Of a stretch of DNA of 15,843 nt, positions 1 through 6,601 are shown piece by piece; position 1 is the stretch's first letter; each line of letters opens with the position of its first letter. The notes under the pieces were generated by a model. That model searched no databases. It saw only the letters and a list, made by a program, of their open reading frames with translations, and had not been told where the DNA came from. Source of the DNA: an uncultured Collinsella sp. (GTDB lineage Bacteria; Actinomycetota; Coriobacteriia; Coriobacteriales; Coriobacteriaceae); the NCBI GenBank assembly GCA_900540995.1, contig UQHO01000044.1, positions 1 through 15,843 on the forward strand. The letters are read 5' to 3'. A program made the position numbers and the translations under genes.

Positions 1-1
1 G

Positions 2-26
2 TCAAAATCAGGGGGGGGGGCCCCTG
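2..26 (-). terminator. Possible terminator of the adhesin gene containing a G10/C10 tract
   Basis: CAGGGG (9-14) pairs with CCCCTG (21-26) around a six-base G loop. Read on the minus strand, the hairpin is followed by ATTTTGAC and lies 24 bases after the adhesin stop. The T-run is short, so termination would be weak. The ten-G run also makes this a place where the assembly could be wrong. Confidence 0.4.
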
Positions 27-49
27 GCTCGCCCGCTTTTTTCATCGCG

Positions 50-3000
50 CTAGCGGTTCTTTGGGATCGACCTAAGGCGAGCGAACCATAGGGCTGCGGC
101 ACCCGAGGTCAGAAGCGCGGTGATGCAAGCGGTGATGGGAACTGATCCTGTTGCCGGTAGATCCTGCGGTAGGGTACAGCGTTGAATGACACGGTCCTCG
201 TCATGTGACTCAAGTTTATCGCCGCCGCCGTTGCGGCAAAGATCGACGCGCGCGCTGTTGGTGAGTGCGGTTTGGGGCGTATAAGCCGACGTCGCCTGCA
301 TGTGCACGACTGCGCCCCGAGCGTCTGTGCCAAGGATTGCTTTGGCATCGTCAAGGTCGTCGTGCTCATCTTTGAGATCATCGCGGGTCCAGGAATCCGC
401 ATCGCTTCGAGTCGTAAAGTCGGCGGCTACCGCACCGTATTCAATGCGAATGCCCGTTACGACGGTATTGGATGCAAGGTCGAGTTCTTTCGCCTCTAGT
501 GTGGTGGATTCCGTGGTCGGGACATCCGCCTTCCAGAGGCTCCAGCCGTCGTAATCGACGAGGCGACAGTCCTCACCAAGGCTCTCTTTTACTTCGTCGG
601 ACTCAAGCCAAGGATTTTCGTGCCCATCGTCAAGAGTCGCGTTTGCCGGCTCATCGACGTCTGTCGAGTCCAACGGCGTCGTGCGATACCACACGTTGCA
701 CAGACCGTTGAGGTCACCGATGGCGACGGGGGTTTCGATTGAGACGAATCTCGCCGTATCGTCCTCGGCACACTCAAGATCATCGGTAATCGTAAACTCA
801 TCAACCCAGGTAGCTGAATCGTTTCGAGCGTCGATGGTATAGGAGAAAAGTCCGTCCGTATTGGTTTGCGTCGCGGCGCGATTTTTACCATCGCCGTTGG
901 CCAACAGGCCCTTTTCGATAGGTTGGACAAGCTCCTGACGCTTGTCGACCTGTCCTTTGATCTCGATGGGCGCATCCTTCATCGAGACGGATTGGACTTC
1001 TCCCGTATCCTTTATTTCAAACGTTATCTCCCCGGCAAGGTCATAGGTCCGCGGAGACATCATTTCGCGCAACGAGTAGGTGCCGGGTGCAAGATGTTCG
1101 ACGCGGTGTGGCTTGTCGGATGAAGTCCAGGAGTCTATTTCGGTTTTATCGGGACCATATAAGGTGAGCTGTGCGCCTTCCACTTCCTGCTCTCCGCTTG
1201 CATCGACCTTGGAGATATCAACCTTGGTGTAATCGTCGGATACGTTAAGCCGTGCTTCCACAACGGGTGTTTTCTGGTCGGCATAGGTAAGGTCGACGAT
1301 ATGGTGCGTCCGGTCGAGTAAGAAGCCAGTCGGCGCTTGAGTCTCGACAACCTCGTAGCGTGCGGTGCCAGATCCCAGCGGGAGGTCGTCCGCGCGTGCT
1401 TCTCCAGTTTCATCCGTCGTGACGGTAGCGACAGTCTCACCGTAGAGCGCGGCAATGCTACCGTCGGGGCGCACGATATCACCTGAGGCACGGATCTCAA
1501 AGATGGCGCCCGCGAGGCTGCTGCCGTCTACGGCATCGGTTTTAACGATCCTGATGTTTCCGGTCGCGGCGTGGTCATAATACGAGACGATTGCAACGGG
1601 CGTTAGGTTTATATCGGCGGGTATGTTTACCTCGATTTCTCCGCCGACAAGATAGGGCTCTTTGGCCGAGGTTTCGCGTACATAATAGGTGCCCGGCACG
1701 AGCGATTCGGGCAGTGTGACGGTCCCGGTCGCGTCAGTCGTAAAGGTGTCCATTACGTTATGTGCTGGATACCAGCATGTTTGTGAGACAGGTTTGTGAT
1801 TGCTGTCGAGGAGTTGGAAGGTGAATCCGGCTAGGGGAACAGAAGCGCCTGTTTGGGCATCGCGTTTTACAATCTGGAGATGTGTCGACAGAGCGTGGTT
1901 GTCCACGATATATTGAAGCTCGGCGCCGTCGGAAATCTGATTGGCCTCGACGGTCCATTCCCCCGCACGTTTAAAACCCTCGGGGACGGTTTCTGGAACC
2001 TCACGAACCGTGTAGCCGGCGCGGTCGTATGGGACGGCTCCGTGGACACCGGCTGGTCGCTTGCCTGTGCCGAACCATGCTTCGGTCTGGTCTTTGGTGG
2101 AGGCAAAGCCATAGATGTTTGTAGTCAGTGAGCCAACAACCTGCTGAGAGCTGTTGCTGACAACCTCAAAGACAACACCTCCTGCCGGCTGCTCCAGGCC
2201 GGATTGATCGCTATTGCCGTAGTCCTTGAATTTGGAAATCTCAAGGTCAAACGCAATGGGGATATCGGAAACGCGCGATTCGATCTCGACCACGCCTGAA
2301 TCGCCGAGTTGGTCGGCTCCAACGGTATAGGTCCAGCTGTCGTTGGATGGCAGGTAGCCCTCGGGGGCTTTTGATTCGTAGATGGTAAAGGTTCCTAAGG
2401 GGACATCGGCGAGGGTGGCCTGACCGCTTTCGTCGGTCGTGAGGATTTGCGCCCATCCAGGGGTTGATTGCGACACACACGTGAACTCTGCTCCTGCGAG
2501 TGAGGATCCCACCTGGGGGCCGGCATTCGTCGCGGCATCGAGTTTTACGATACGCAGGTTGATGGTGCCGGGCTGTTCATCAATGGCGACCTGTCCACCG
2601 TCATTCCCCGTGGTAAAGGCGATGCGATCACGACGGGGGACATAGCCGGCCGGCGCCTTTGTTTCAACTAGGTAGTATGCCGTGTTGGGCAGAAGTGTTG
2701 CCTGCGCTCGACCGTTGCTGTCCATCTGGATGGTGCCGACACGCGCGCCGCTGGCGCTCTCAAAAACATCGAATGTTGCCCCGTCAAACTGATAAGTATT
2801 GTTTCCGCTGGTAATGGCAGCGTTTGCAGACTGCTTTTGGAAGGAAACAGAGACCGCCGGCAGTACATAGAGCATGTCTTGACGTTTGCTGCCGCCCGAT
2901 ACGGCTCCTAGATAGCGCCGCGCGCGGTGCGGAGCGGCTTTGATGCTTCCTGATTTTGCGCTGTCGTGGAGCCACCGCGCAGCCGCCACGACTTCATTGT

Positions 3001-3481
3001 CGGCGGTAAAGTGTCCACTCTTGGTTTTGCCCTGAGCGGTCGTGTAGGAGTAGGTGCCGTCGACATGGGTAGTGCCGTTGAGCATCCATACGGCAAGCTG
3101 GGTGGCGGCGCGGGCGCGATCTGGTGAAAGATGGTAACCGCCAAACGACGTGGTGGTGGGATATCCGTGACAAACGATTGCCGCGAACTCGTCGTCGAGC
3201 CACACCCAGCCTTGATCAAAGTTGAGCCATGGGCCGCCCGGCTTGGTGGGGCCGGGGCGCTCCTGGTTCATGCAGTAGGCAATCGAGGCGTCTTGAGCTT
3301 CATATTTGCCGATGAAGAAGGGCCCACAATCATCGCTAATAGTACGGAAGCCGAGCTGGTCGTAGCCATCGACGGCAAATGCGGCTCCCGGTGCCAGGCA
3401 GCCGAACAGCAGGAAGAGGAGCAGGAGCAGCGGACCTGTTGCGATTGCGCTGTGGACAGAGTGCGTGGGTGCGTTGGACAT
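50..3481 (-). CDS. LPXTG-anchored thioester-domain surface adhesin with SpaA/Cna-B repeats
   Basis: This is a 1143-residue surface protein probably used for adhesion. Residues about 1-36 form a signal peptide with a Leu/Phe-rich core ending near AAFA. Residues about 40-205 look like a thioester (TQXA) domain, with Cys70 in AYCMN and Gln128 in ATQLAVW as the expected Cys-Gln pair. Six SpaA/Cna-B-like domains follow at roughly 210-302, 307-405, 410-528, 534-636, 642-747 and 753-838. Each has an early Lys (216, 313, 417, 539, 647, 758) and a late Glu (273, 369, 494, 603, 713, 806), the usual intramolecular isopeptide partners. Residues about 843-1103 form an acidic, less recognisable stalk. LPATG at 1108-1112, a hydrophobic segment and an RLRSIPKNR tail complete a sortase signal. 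The ATG has AAGGAG (3492-3487) six bases upstream. No sortase or pilin partner gene lies in the window, so a monomeric adhesin is likelier than a pilus subunit. Confidence 0.9.
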   Translation of the reverse strand: MSNAPTHSVHSAIATGPLLLLLFLLFGCLAPGAAFAVDGYDQLGFRTISDDCGPFFIGKYEAQDASIAYCMNQERPGPTKPGGPWLNFDQGWVWLDDEFAAIVCHGYPTTTSFGGYHLSPDRARAATQLAVWMLNGTTHVDGTYSYTTAQGKTKSGHFTADNEVVAAARWLHDSAKSGSIKAAPHRARRYLGAVSGGSKRQDMLYVLPAVSVSFQKQSANAAITSGNNTYQFDGATFDVFESASGARVGTIQMDSNGRAQATLLPNTAYYLVETKAPAGYVPRRDRIAFTTGNDGGQVAIDEQPGTINLRIVKLDAATNAGPQVGSSLAGAEFTCVSQSTPGWAQILTTDESGQATLADVPLGTFTIYESKAPEGYLPSNDSWTYTVGADQLGDSGVVEIESRVSDIPIAFDLEISKFKDYGNSDQSGLEQPAGGVVFEVVSNSSQQVVGSLTTNIYGFASTKDQTEAWFGTGKRPAGVHGAVPYDRAGYTVREVPETVPEGFKRAGEWTVEANQISDGAELQYIVDNHALSTHLQIVKRDAQTGASVPLAGFTFQLLDSNHKPVSQTCWYPAHNVMDTFTTDATGTVTLPESLVPGTYYVRETSAKEPYLVGGEIEVNIPADINLTPVAIVSYYDHAATGNIRIVKTDAVDGSSLAGAIFEIRASGDIVRPDGSIAALYGETVATVTTDETGEARADDLPLGSGTARYEVVETQAPTGFLLDRTHHIVDLTYADQKTPVVEARLNVSDDYTKVDISKVDASGEQEVEGAQLTLYGPDKTEIDSWTSSDKPHRVEHLAPGTYSLREMMSPRTYDLAGEITFEIKDTGEVQSVSMKDAPIEIKGQVDKRQELVQPIEKGLLANGDGKNRAATQTNTDGLFSYTIDARNDSATWVDEFTITDDLECAEDDTARFVSIETPVAIGDLNGLCNVWYRTTPLDSTDVDEPANATLDDGHENPWLESDEVKESLGEDCRLVDYDGWSLWKADVPTTESTTLEAKELDLASNTVVTGIRIEYGAVAADFTTRSDADSWTRDDLKDEHDDLDDAKAILGTDARGAVVHMQATSAYTPQTALTNSARVDLCRNGGGDKLESHDEDRVIQRCTLPQDLPATGSVPITACITALLTSGAAALWFARLRSIPKNR

Positions 3482-3735
3482 GGCTGCTCCTTATCCCTCG
3501 TGCGCCGCACGGGGAGGCTGCGACGCGTAGGACGAGGCTACCCCCGAGGTTCATGCGGGTAAGTACCGGAGCCTGACCAAAAGCTTGCCCAATTCCTGAC
3601 AAATTGAGCTCAAATACAACAATCAAGCAAAAGCGCAGGTAGAAGATAAGGTGAACAGGAAGTCAAAGGTCCTCGTCTCCACAATTGACGCGATTTTTAA
3701 ACGAATCTCCACAGCTAAAACAAGCATCGCCACCC
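3482..3735. other. Divergent intergenic region upstream of the adhesin, no gene seen
   Basis: This region separates the minus-strand adhesin from the plus-strand tRNA-Gly and must hold the adhesin promoter and leader. A minus-strand TTGACT (3666-3661) resembles a -35 box, but the best -10 candidate, TATCTT (3648-3643), is only 12 bases away, so no promoter is called. A perfect 10-bp palindrome TTGAGCTCAA lies at 3604-3613 and could be an operator or chance. A leader of roughly 150 bases is possible. I looked for a c-di-GMP-I riboswitch core and did not find one. Confidence 0.4.
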
Positions 3736-3765
3736 TTGTATCGAACAAGACAACCGCGTTATACT
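3736..3765 (+). promoter_or_regulatory. Promoter of tRNA-Gly
   Basis: TTGTAT (3736-3741) and TATACT (3760-3765) are separated by 18 bases. Transcription would start about 3772, giving a short leader before the mature tRNA 5' end at 3779. Confidence 0.6.
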
Positions 3766-3778
3766 ATCCCCCACATAT

Positions 3779-3853
3779 GCGGGCATCGCCAAGTGGTAAG
3801 GCATCAGCTTCCCAAGCTGACACTCGCGGGTTCGAGTCCCGTTGCCCGCTCCA
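3779..3853 (+). tRNA. tRNA-Gly (anticodon CCC), CCA encoded
   Basis: The cloverleaf is complete. The seven-base acceptor arm GCGGGCA (3779-3785) pairs perfectly with TGCCCGC (3843-3849), followed by discriminator T3850 and encoded CCA 3851-3853. The anticodon stem TCAGC/GCTGA encloses the loop TTCCCAA, with anticodon CCC at 3811-3813. The T-arm is GCGGG-TTCGAGT-CCCGT. It reads glycine GGG codons. Its last 18 bases (3836-3853) recur exactly twice downstream. Confidence 0.97.
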
Positions 3854-3860
3854 AAAAAGT

Positions 3861-3895
3861 AAAAGCACGACACCGTTTCGGTGCCGTGCTTTTTT
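3861..3895 (+). terminator. Rho-independent terminator of tRNA-Gly
   Basis: AAAAGCACGACACCG pairs with CGGTGCCGTGCTTTT, one mismatch in 15 pairs, and the 3' arm runs into a T tract. It sits eight bases after the encoded CCA. Confidence 0.85.
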
Positions 3896-3984
3896 CAACA
3901 AAGCGCCGGGACTCGAACCCGACAGGGTGCGAGCGTTAAATAAACGCGAAGCGTTTATAGCGAGCAGGCAAGGGCGCCGATAGG

Positions 3985-4043
3985 CGACCGCAGCCGGTGC
4001 GGATTTGCGAAGCAAATACGCGGATGTCCCGTTGCCCGCTCCA
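3985..4043 (+). repeat. Tail repeat unit copy 1 (59 bp)
   Basis: First copy of the direct repeat. It has hairpin 3988-4002, GAA-loop hairpin 4003-4017 and the tRNA-Gly tail 4026-4043. GTCCCG (4026-4031) can also pair with CGGGAC (3907-3912), closing the whole upstream unit into one large fold. Confidence 0.85.
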
Positions 4044-4115
4044 TCGAGTACGGGGGACCTCGGGAACGTCGGGTCCAACCCGCTGTGCCCGTGCGTGTGC
4101 GCGGACCGGGTCTGC

Positions 4116-4174
4116 CGACCGCAGCCGGTGCGGATTTGCGAAGCAAATACGCAGACGTCCCGTTGCCCGCTCCA
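4116..4174 (+). repeat. Tail repeat unit copy 2 (59 bp)
   Basis: Second copy, 131 bases after the first and differing at two positions between the GAA hairpin and the tRNA tail. It has hairpin 4119-4133, GAA-loop hairpin 4134-4148 and the tRNA-Gly tail 4157-4174. The sequence upstream of it (4044-4115) is not similar to the first unit's upstream part. Confidence 0.85.
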
Positions 4175-4226
4175 ATTCCAAAATGTTAGGTTCATACCCG
4201 CTGCCCATACTGGCACGCGCGCACGG

Positions 4227-4232
4227 TACAAT
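4227..4232 (+). promoter_or_regulatory. Probable -10 box for purB
   Basis: GGTACAATG contains a TACAAT hexamer 45 bases before the purB start. The same GGTACAATG string forms the -10 region of tRNA-Lys in this window. No good -35 hexamer is visible at the usual distance. Confidence 0.5.
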
Positions 4233-4276
4233 GGTTGAGTTACGACCAACGTGCCAATAACCAAAAAGGAGCCGCT

Positions 4277-5623
4277 ATGATCGATCGCTATACCCGCCCG
4301 GAGATGGGACACATCTTCTCCCTCGAAAACAAGTACGCCATTTGGCAGGAGATCGAGGTCCTGGCCTGCGAGGCCCAGGCGGAGCTCGGCAAGATCGGTA
4401 TTTCTAAAGACGAAGCCCAGTGGATCCGCGACCATGCCAACTTTGAGAAGGCGAAGGTCGACGAGATCGAGGAGGTCACGCGCCACGACGTCATCGCCTT
4501 CCTGACCAACATGAAGGAGTACATCGACGCCGATGTTCCCGAGGGCGACCCCAAGCCCAGCCGCTGGGTTCACTATGGCATGACCAGCTCCGACCTGGGC
4601 GATACGGCTCTGTGCTATCAGCTCACCCAGGCTTGTGACCTGATCATCGAGGACGTCAAGAAGCTCGGCGAGATCTGCAAGCGCCGCGCCTTCGAGGAGC
4701 GCAACACGCTCTGCGCCGGCCGTACCCACGGCATCCACGCCGAGCCGATGACCTTCGGTATGAAGTTTGGCTCTTGGGCATGGGAACTCAAGCGCGATCT
4801 GGATCGTCTTGAGGACGCCCGCAAGAATGTTGCCTTCGGTGCCATCTCGGGCGCTGTTGGCACATACAGCTCCATCGAACCGTTTGTCGAGGAGTATGTC
4901 TGCGAGCACCTGGGCCTGGTTCACGATCCGCTGTCCACGCAGGTCATCAGCCGCGATCACCATGCCTACCTTGCCGGCGTTCTCGCCACCACCGCGGCTA
5001 CCTGTGAGCGCATCGCTACCGAGGTTCGCAACCTGCAGAAGACCGATACGCTCGAGGCCGAGGAGCCGTTCCGTAAGGGTCAAAAGGGCAGCTCCGCCAT
5101 GCCGCACAAGCGCAACCCCATCACCATGGAGAAGGTCTGCGGCCTGTCGCGCGTCGTGAAGGCCAACGCGCAGGTTGCCTTCGACAACGTCGCCCTGTGG
5201 CACGAGCGTGACATTTCGCACTCCTCTGCCGAGCGCGTCGCCCAGGCCGATAGTTTCATCGCGCTCGACCACATGTTCCAGTGCCTCATCCGCGTTATCG
5301 ACGGCCTGCAGCTGTACCCTGCCCGCATGATGGCCAACCTCAATAAGACCCGTGGCCTCATCTTCTCCTCCAAGGTACTGCTCGCCCTCGTCGACACGGG
5401 CATCACCCGCGAGGACGCGTACGCCATTGTGCAGGAGGACGCCATGGCAACCTGGCATGAGGTGCAGGATTGCGTCTCCGGACCCACCTTTAAGGAGCGT
5501 CTCGAGGCCGACCCGCGCTGCACCGTCAGCCAGGAGAAGCTCGACGAGATCTTTGATCCGTGGGACTTCCTCACCCGTATCGACACGGTCTTTGATCGTC
5601 TGGAGCAGCTGAGCTTCGAGTAG
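4277..5623 (+). CDS. purB: Adenylosuccinate lyase
   Basis: Cytoplasmic enzyme of purine synthesis acting twice: it cleaves SAICAR to AICAR and adenylosuccinate to AMP, releasing fumarate each time. The 448-residue product belongs to the fumarase/aspartase superfamily. Visible signatures are TSSD (103-106), GRTHGIHAEPMTFG with the candidate catalytic His151 or His154, and the superfamily signature GSSAMPHKRNP (271-281), whose Ser272/Ser273 lie on the mobile active-site loop. The ATG at 4277 is chosen because AAGGAG (4266-4271) lies five bases upstream and MIDRYTRPEM is the normal family N-terminus. A longer in-frame start at 4235 would overlap the promoter region. The gene stands alone, with its own -10 box and terminator. 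The next purine gene in the window, purC, lies about 7 kb downstream. Confidence 0.97.
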   Translation: MIDRYTRPEMGHIFSLENKYAIWQEIEVLACEAQAELGKIGISKDEAQWIRDHANFEKAKVDEIEEVTRHDVIAFLTNMKEYIDADVPEGDPKPSRWVHYGMTSSDLGDTALCYQLTQACDLIIEDVKKLGEICKRRAFEERNTLCAGRTHGIHAEPMTFGMKFGSWAWELKRDLDRLEDARKNVAFGAISGAVGTYSSIEPFVEEYVCEHLGLVHDPLSTQVISRDHHAYLAGVLATTAATCERIATEVRNLQKTDTLEAEEPFRKGQKGSSAMPHKRNPITMEKVCGLSRVVKANAQVAFDNVALWHERDISHSSAERVAQADSFIALDHMFQCLIRVIDGLQLYPARMMANLNKTRGLIFSSKVLLALVDTGITREDAYAIVQEDAMATWHEVQDCVSGPTFKERLEADPRCTVSQEKLDEIFDPWDFLTRIDTVFDRLEQLSFE

Positions 5624-5665
5624 GCTGGCTTTATTCGACCGCTTGCGGATACATTTCAACCATTG

Positions 5666-5699
5666 GCGCCTTGCCCGTCTTGGGCGAGGCGCTTTTTTT
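5666..5699 (+). terminator. Terminator of purB
   Basis: GCGCCTTGCCC (5666-5676) pairs with GGGCGAGGCGC (5682-5692) with one T-G wobble, followed by seven T residues. Confidence 0.9.
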
Positions 5700-5764
5700 C
5701 GTTGCTGCCGCAGGCTCCGGTAATAGAATGAAAATTCGGCTGCTGTTTTGATGAAAGGAGGCAC

Positions 5765-6601
5765 GTGCCCAGACGTATTAAACGAGGCGCTATCGTCTCG
5801 CTTGTGCTCATGCTCTTTGTTGCCGTCTGCGCGGGCGCCCTGACGTATACCGTTCGACGCAGTCCTTCCTCCTCGAATGAAGCCGATAAAGATCTCCCGG
5901 TGCTCAAGATTGGCGTTACGGATAATGACCCCTATGTGTATGTCGATACCACAGGCGATTACGCCGGTATCGATATCGATATCGCCCGCGAGGCCTGCAA
6001 GCGTGCTGGAACCAAACCGCAATTTGTTGACATATCTTGGAATGATCGCGATCGCCTGCTCAAAAACGGCGATATCGATTGTCTGTGGTGCGACTATTCG
6101 CCCAATTATCGCGAAGACGATTATTACTGGACTGAGCCGTATCTGACCGTGACAGTCTCGGTCGCCGCCAAGAAAACGAGTGGTATCAAGGGTTTGACGT
6201 CTCTCGATGGAAGCAAGACCATTGCGGTGATTGCGGGTTCGGTGAGTGAACGCCGATTGCTTGCCGGGGACCTGGGTATCTCGCCGGATGTGCACATCAA
6301 ATCATATGGCTCTGCCGAACTCTGCAAAGCTGCCCTGGTCAAAGGTTATGTTGACTGTTGGATGGCGGACGTTCAATCGCTCGACCGGCTCGTCGCGCAG
6401 TATCCCGGTGTTTATCGCGTGTTTGCCGACAACGTTATGACAGTTGACCTGGGCGTTGCGTTTGAGAACAGCTATGAGGGGGAGTACGTCAAAAACCTCA
6501 ATACCGTGCTGTTCGACATGGATCGGGACGGCACGATTGATCGTATTGTGAGCAATTACAAGGCAGGAGCGACGGCGGACGGGCAAAGGGCGGAATCATG
6601 A
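5765..6601 (+). CDS. Membrane-anchored solute-binding protein, SBP_bac_3 family
   Basis: Predicted extracytoplasmic receptor of 278 residues for a small solute, possibly an amino acid; the ligand cannot be read from sequence. Residues 9-29 form one hydrophobic segment with no good lipobox (VAVC lacks the small residue before Cys), so it is probably a signal anchor. The binding fold covers about 46-268: LPVLKIGVTDNDPY opens lobe 1, GIDIDIAREACKRAG is the typical helix motif, RLLKNGDID follows, TIAVIAGSV opens lobe 2, and DRDGTIDRIVSNY is the usual C-terminal helix. The GTG start follows a strong AAAGGAGG (5754-5761). Its stop overlaps the start of the diguanylate cyclase gene by four bases (ATGA), so the two are translationally coupled. 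No permease or ATPase gene is nearby, which favours a sensory role over transport. Confidence 0.85.
   Translation: MPRRIKRGAIVSLVLMLFVAVCAGALTYTVRRSPSSSNEADKDLPVLKIGVTDNDPYVYVDTTGDYAGIDIDIAREACKRAGTKPQFVDISWNDRDRLLKNGDIDCLWCDYSPNYREDDYYWTEPYLTVTVSVAAKKTSGIKGLTSLDGSKTIAVIAGSVSERRLLAGDLGISPDVHIKSYGSAELCKAALVKGYVDCWMADVQSLDRLVAQYPGVYRVFADNVMTVDLGVAFENSYEGEYVKNLNTVLFDMDRDGTIDRIVSNYKAGATADGQRAES

Larger units (their letters stand above)
3896..4226. repeat. Non-coding repeat array derived in part from the tRNA-Gly 3' end
   Basis: About 330 bases between the tRNA-Gly terminator and the purB promoter hold no credible gene. A 59-bp direct repeat occurs at 3985-4043 and 4116-4174 with two mismatches. 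Each copy contains hairpin CCGCA-GCCGG-TGCGG, hairpin ATTTGC-GAA-GCAAAT, and then the exact last 18 bases of tRNA-Gly including CCA (4026-4043 and 4157-4174). The first unit also carries the hairpin ATAAACGC-GAA-GCGTTTAT (3940-3958) and an inverted 15-bp copy of the tRNA T-arm (3907-3921). Fainter tRNA-tail resemblance is visible at 4070-4091 and 4188-4208. Long frames crossing this stretch are artefacts of reading the tRNA in antisense. Confidence 0.85.

Noticed and set aside
3482..3660. Possible c-di-GMP riboswitch upstream of the adhesin, suggested by the nearby cyclase
   Set aside because: The conserved GEMM core elements are not found on the minus strand; only short, unconvincing stems are present.
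3651..3983. 110-codon plus-strand frame across tRNA-Gly
   Set aside because: It reads through the tRNA promoter, the tRNA and its terminator, so it cannot be a real gene.
3985..4174. CRISPR-like repeats
   Set aside because: Only two copies with one non-repeated segment, tRNA-derived content and no cas genes.
3764..6295. 843-codon open frame on the minus strand
   Set aside because: It is antisense to purB, the repeat array and tRNA-Gly. Low-complexity Arg/Gly/Leu content and the tRNA-antisense peptide SGQRDSNPR show it is a shadow frame; purB on the other strand has full family motifs and a good ribosome-binding site.
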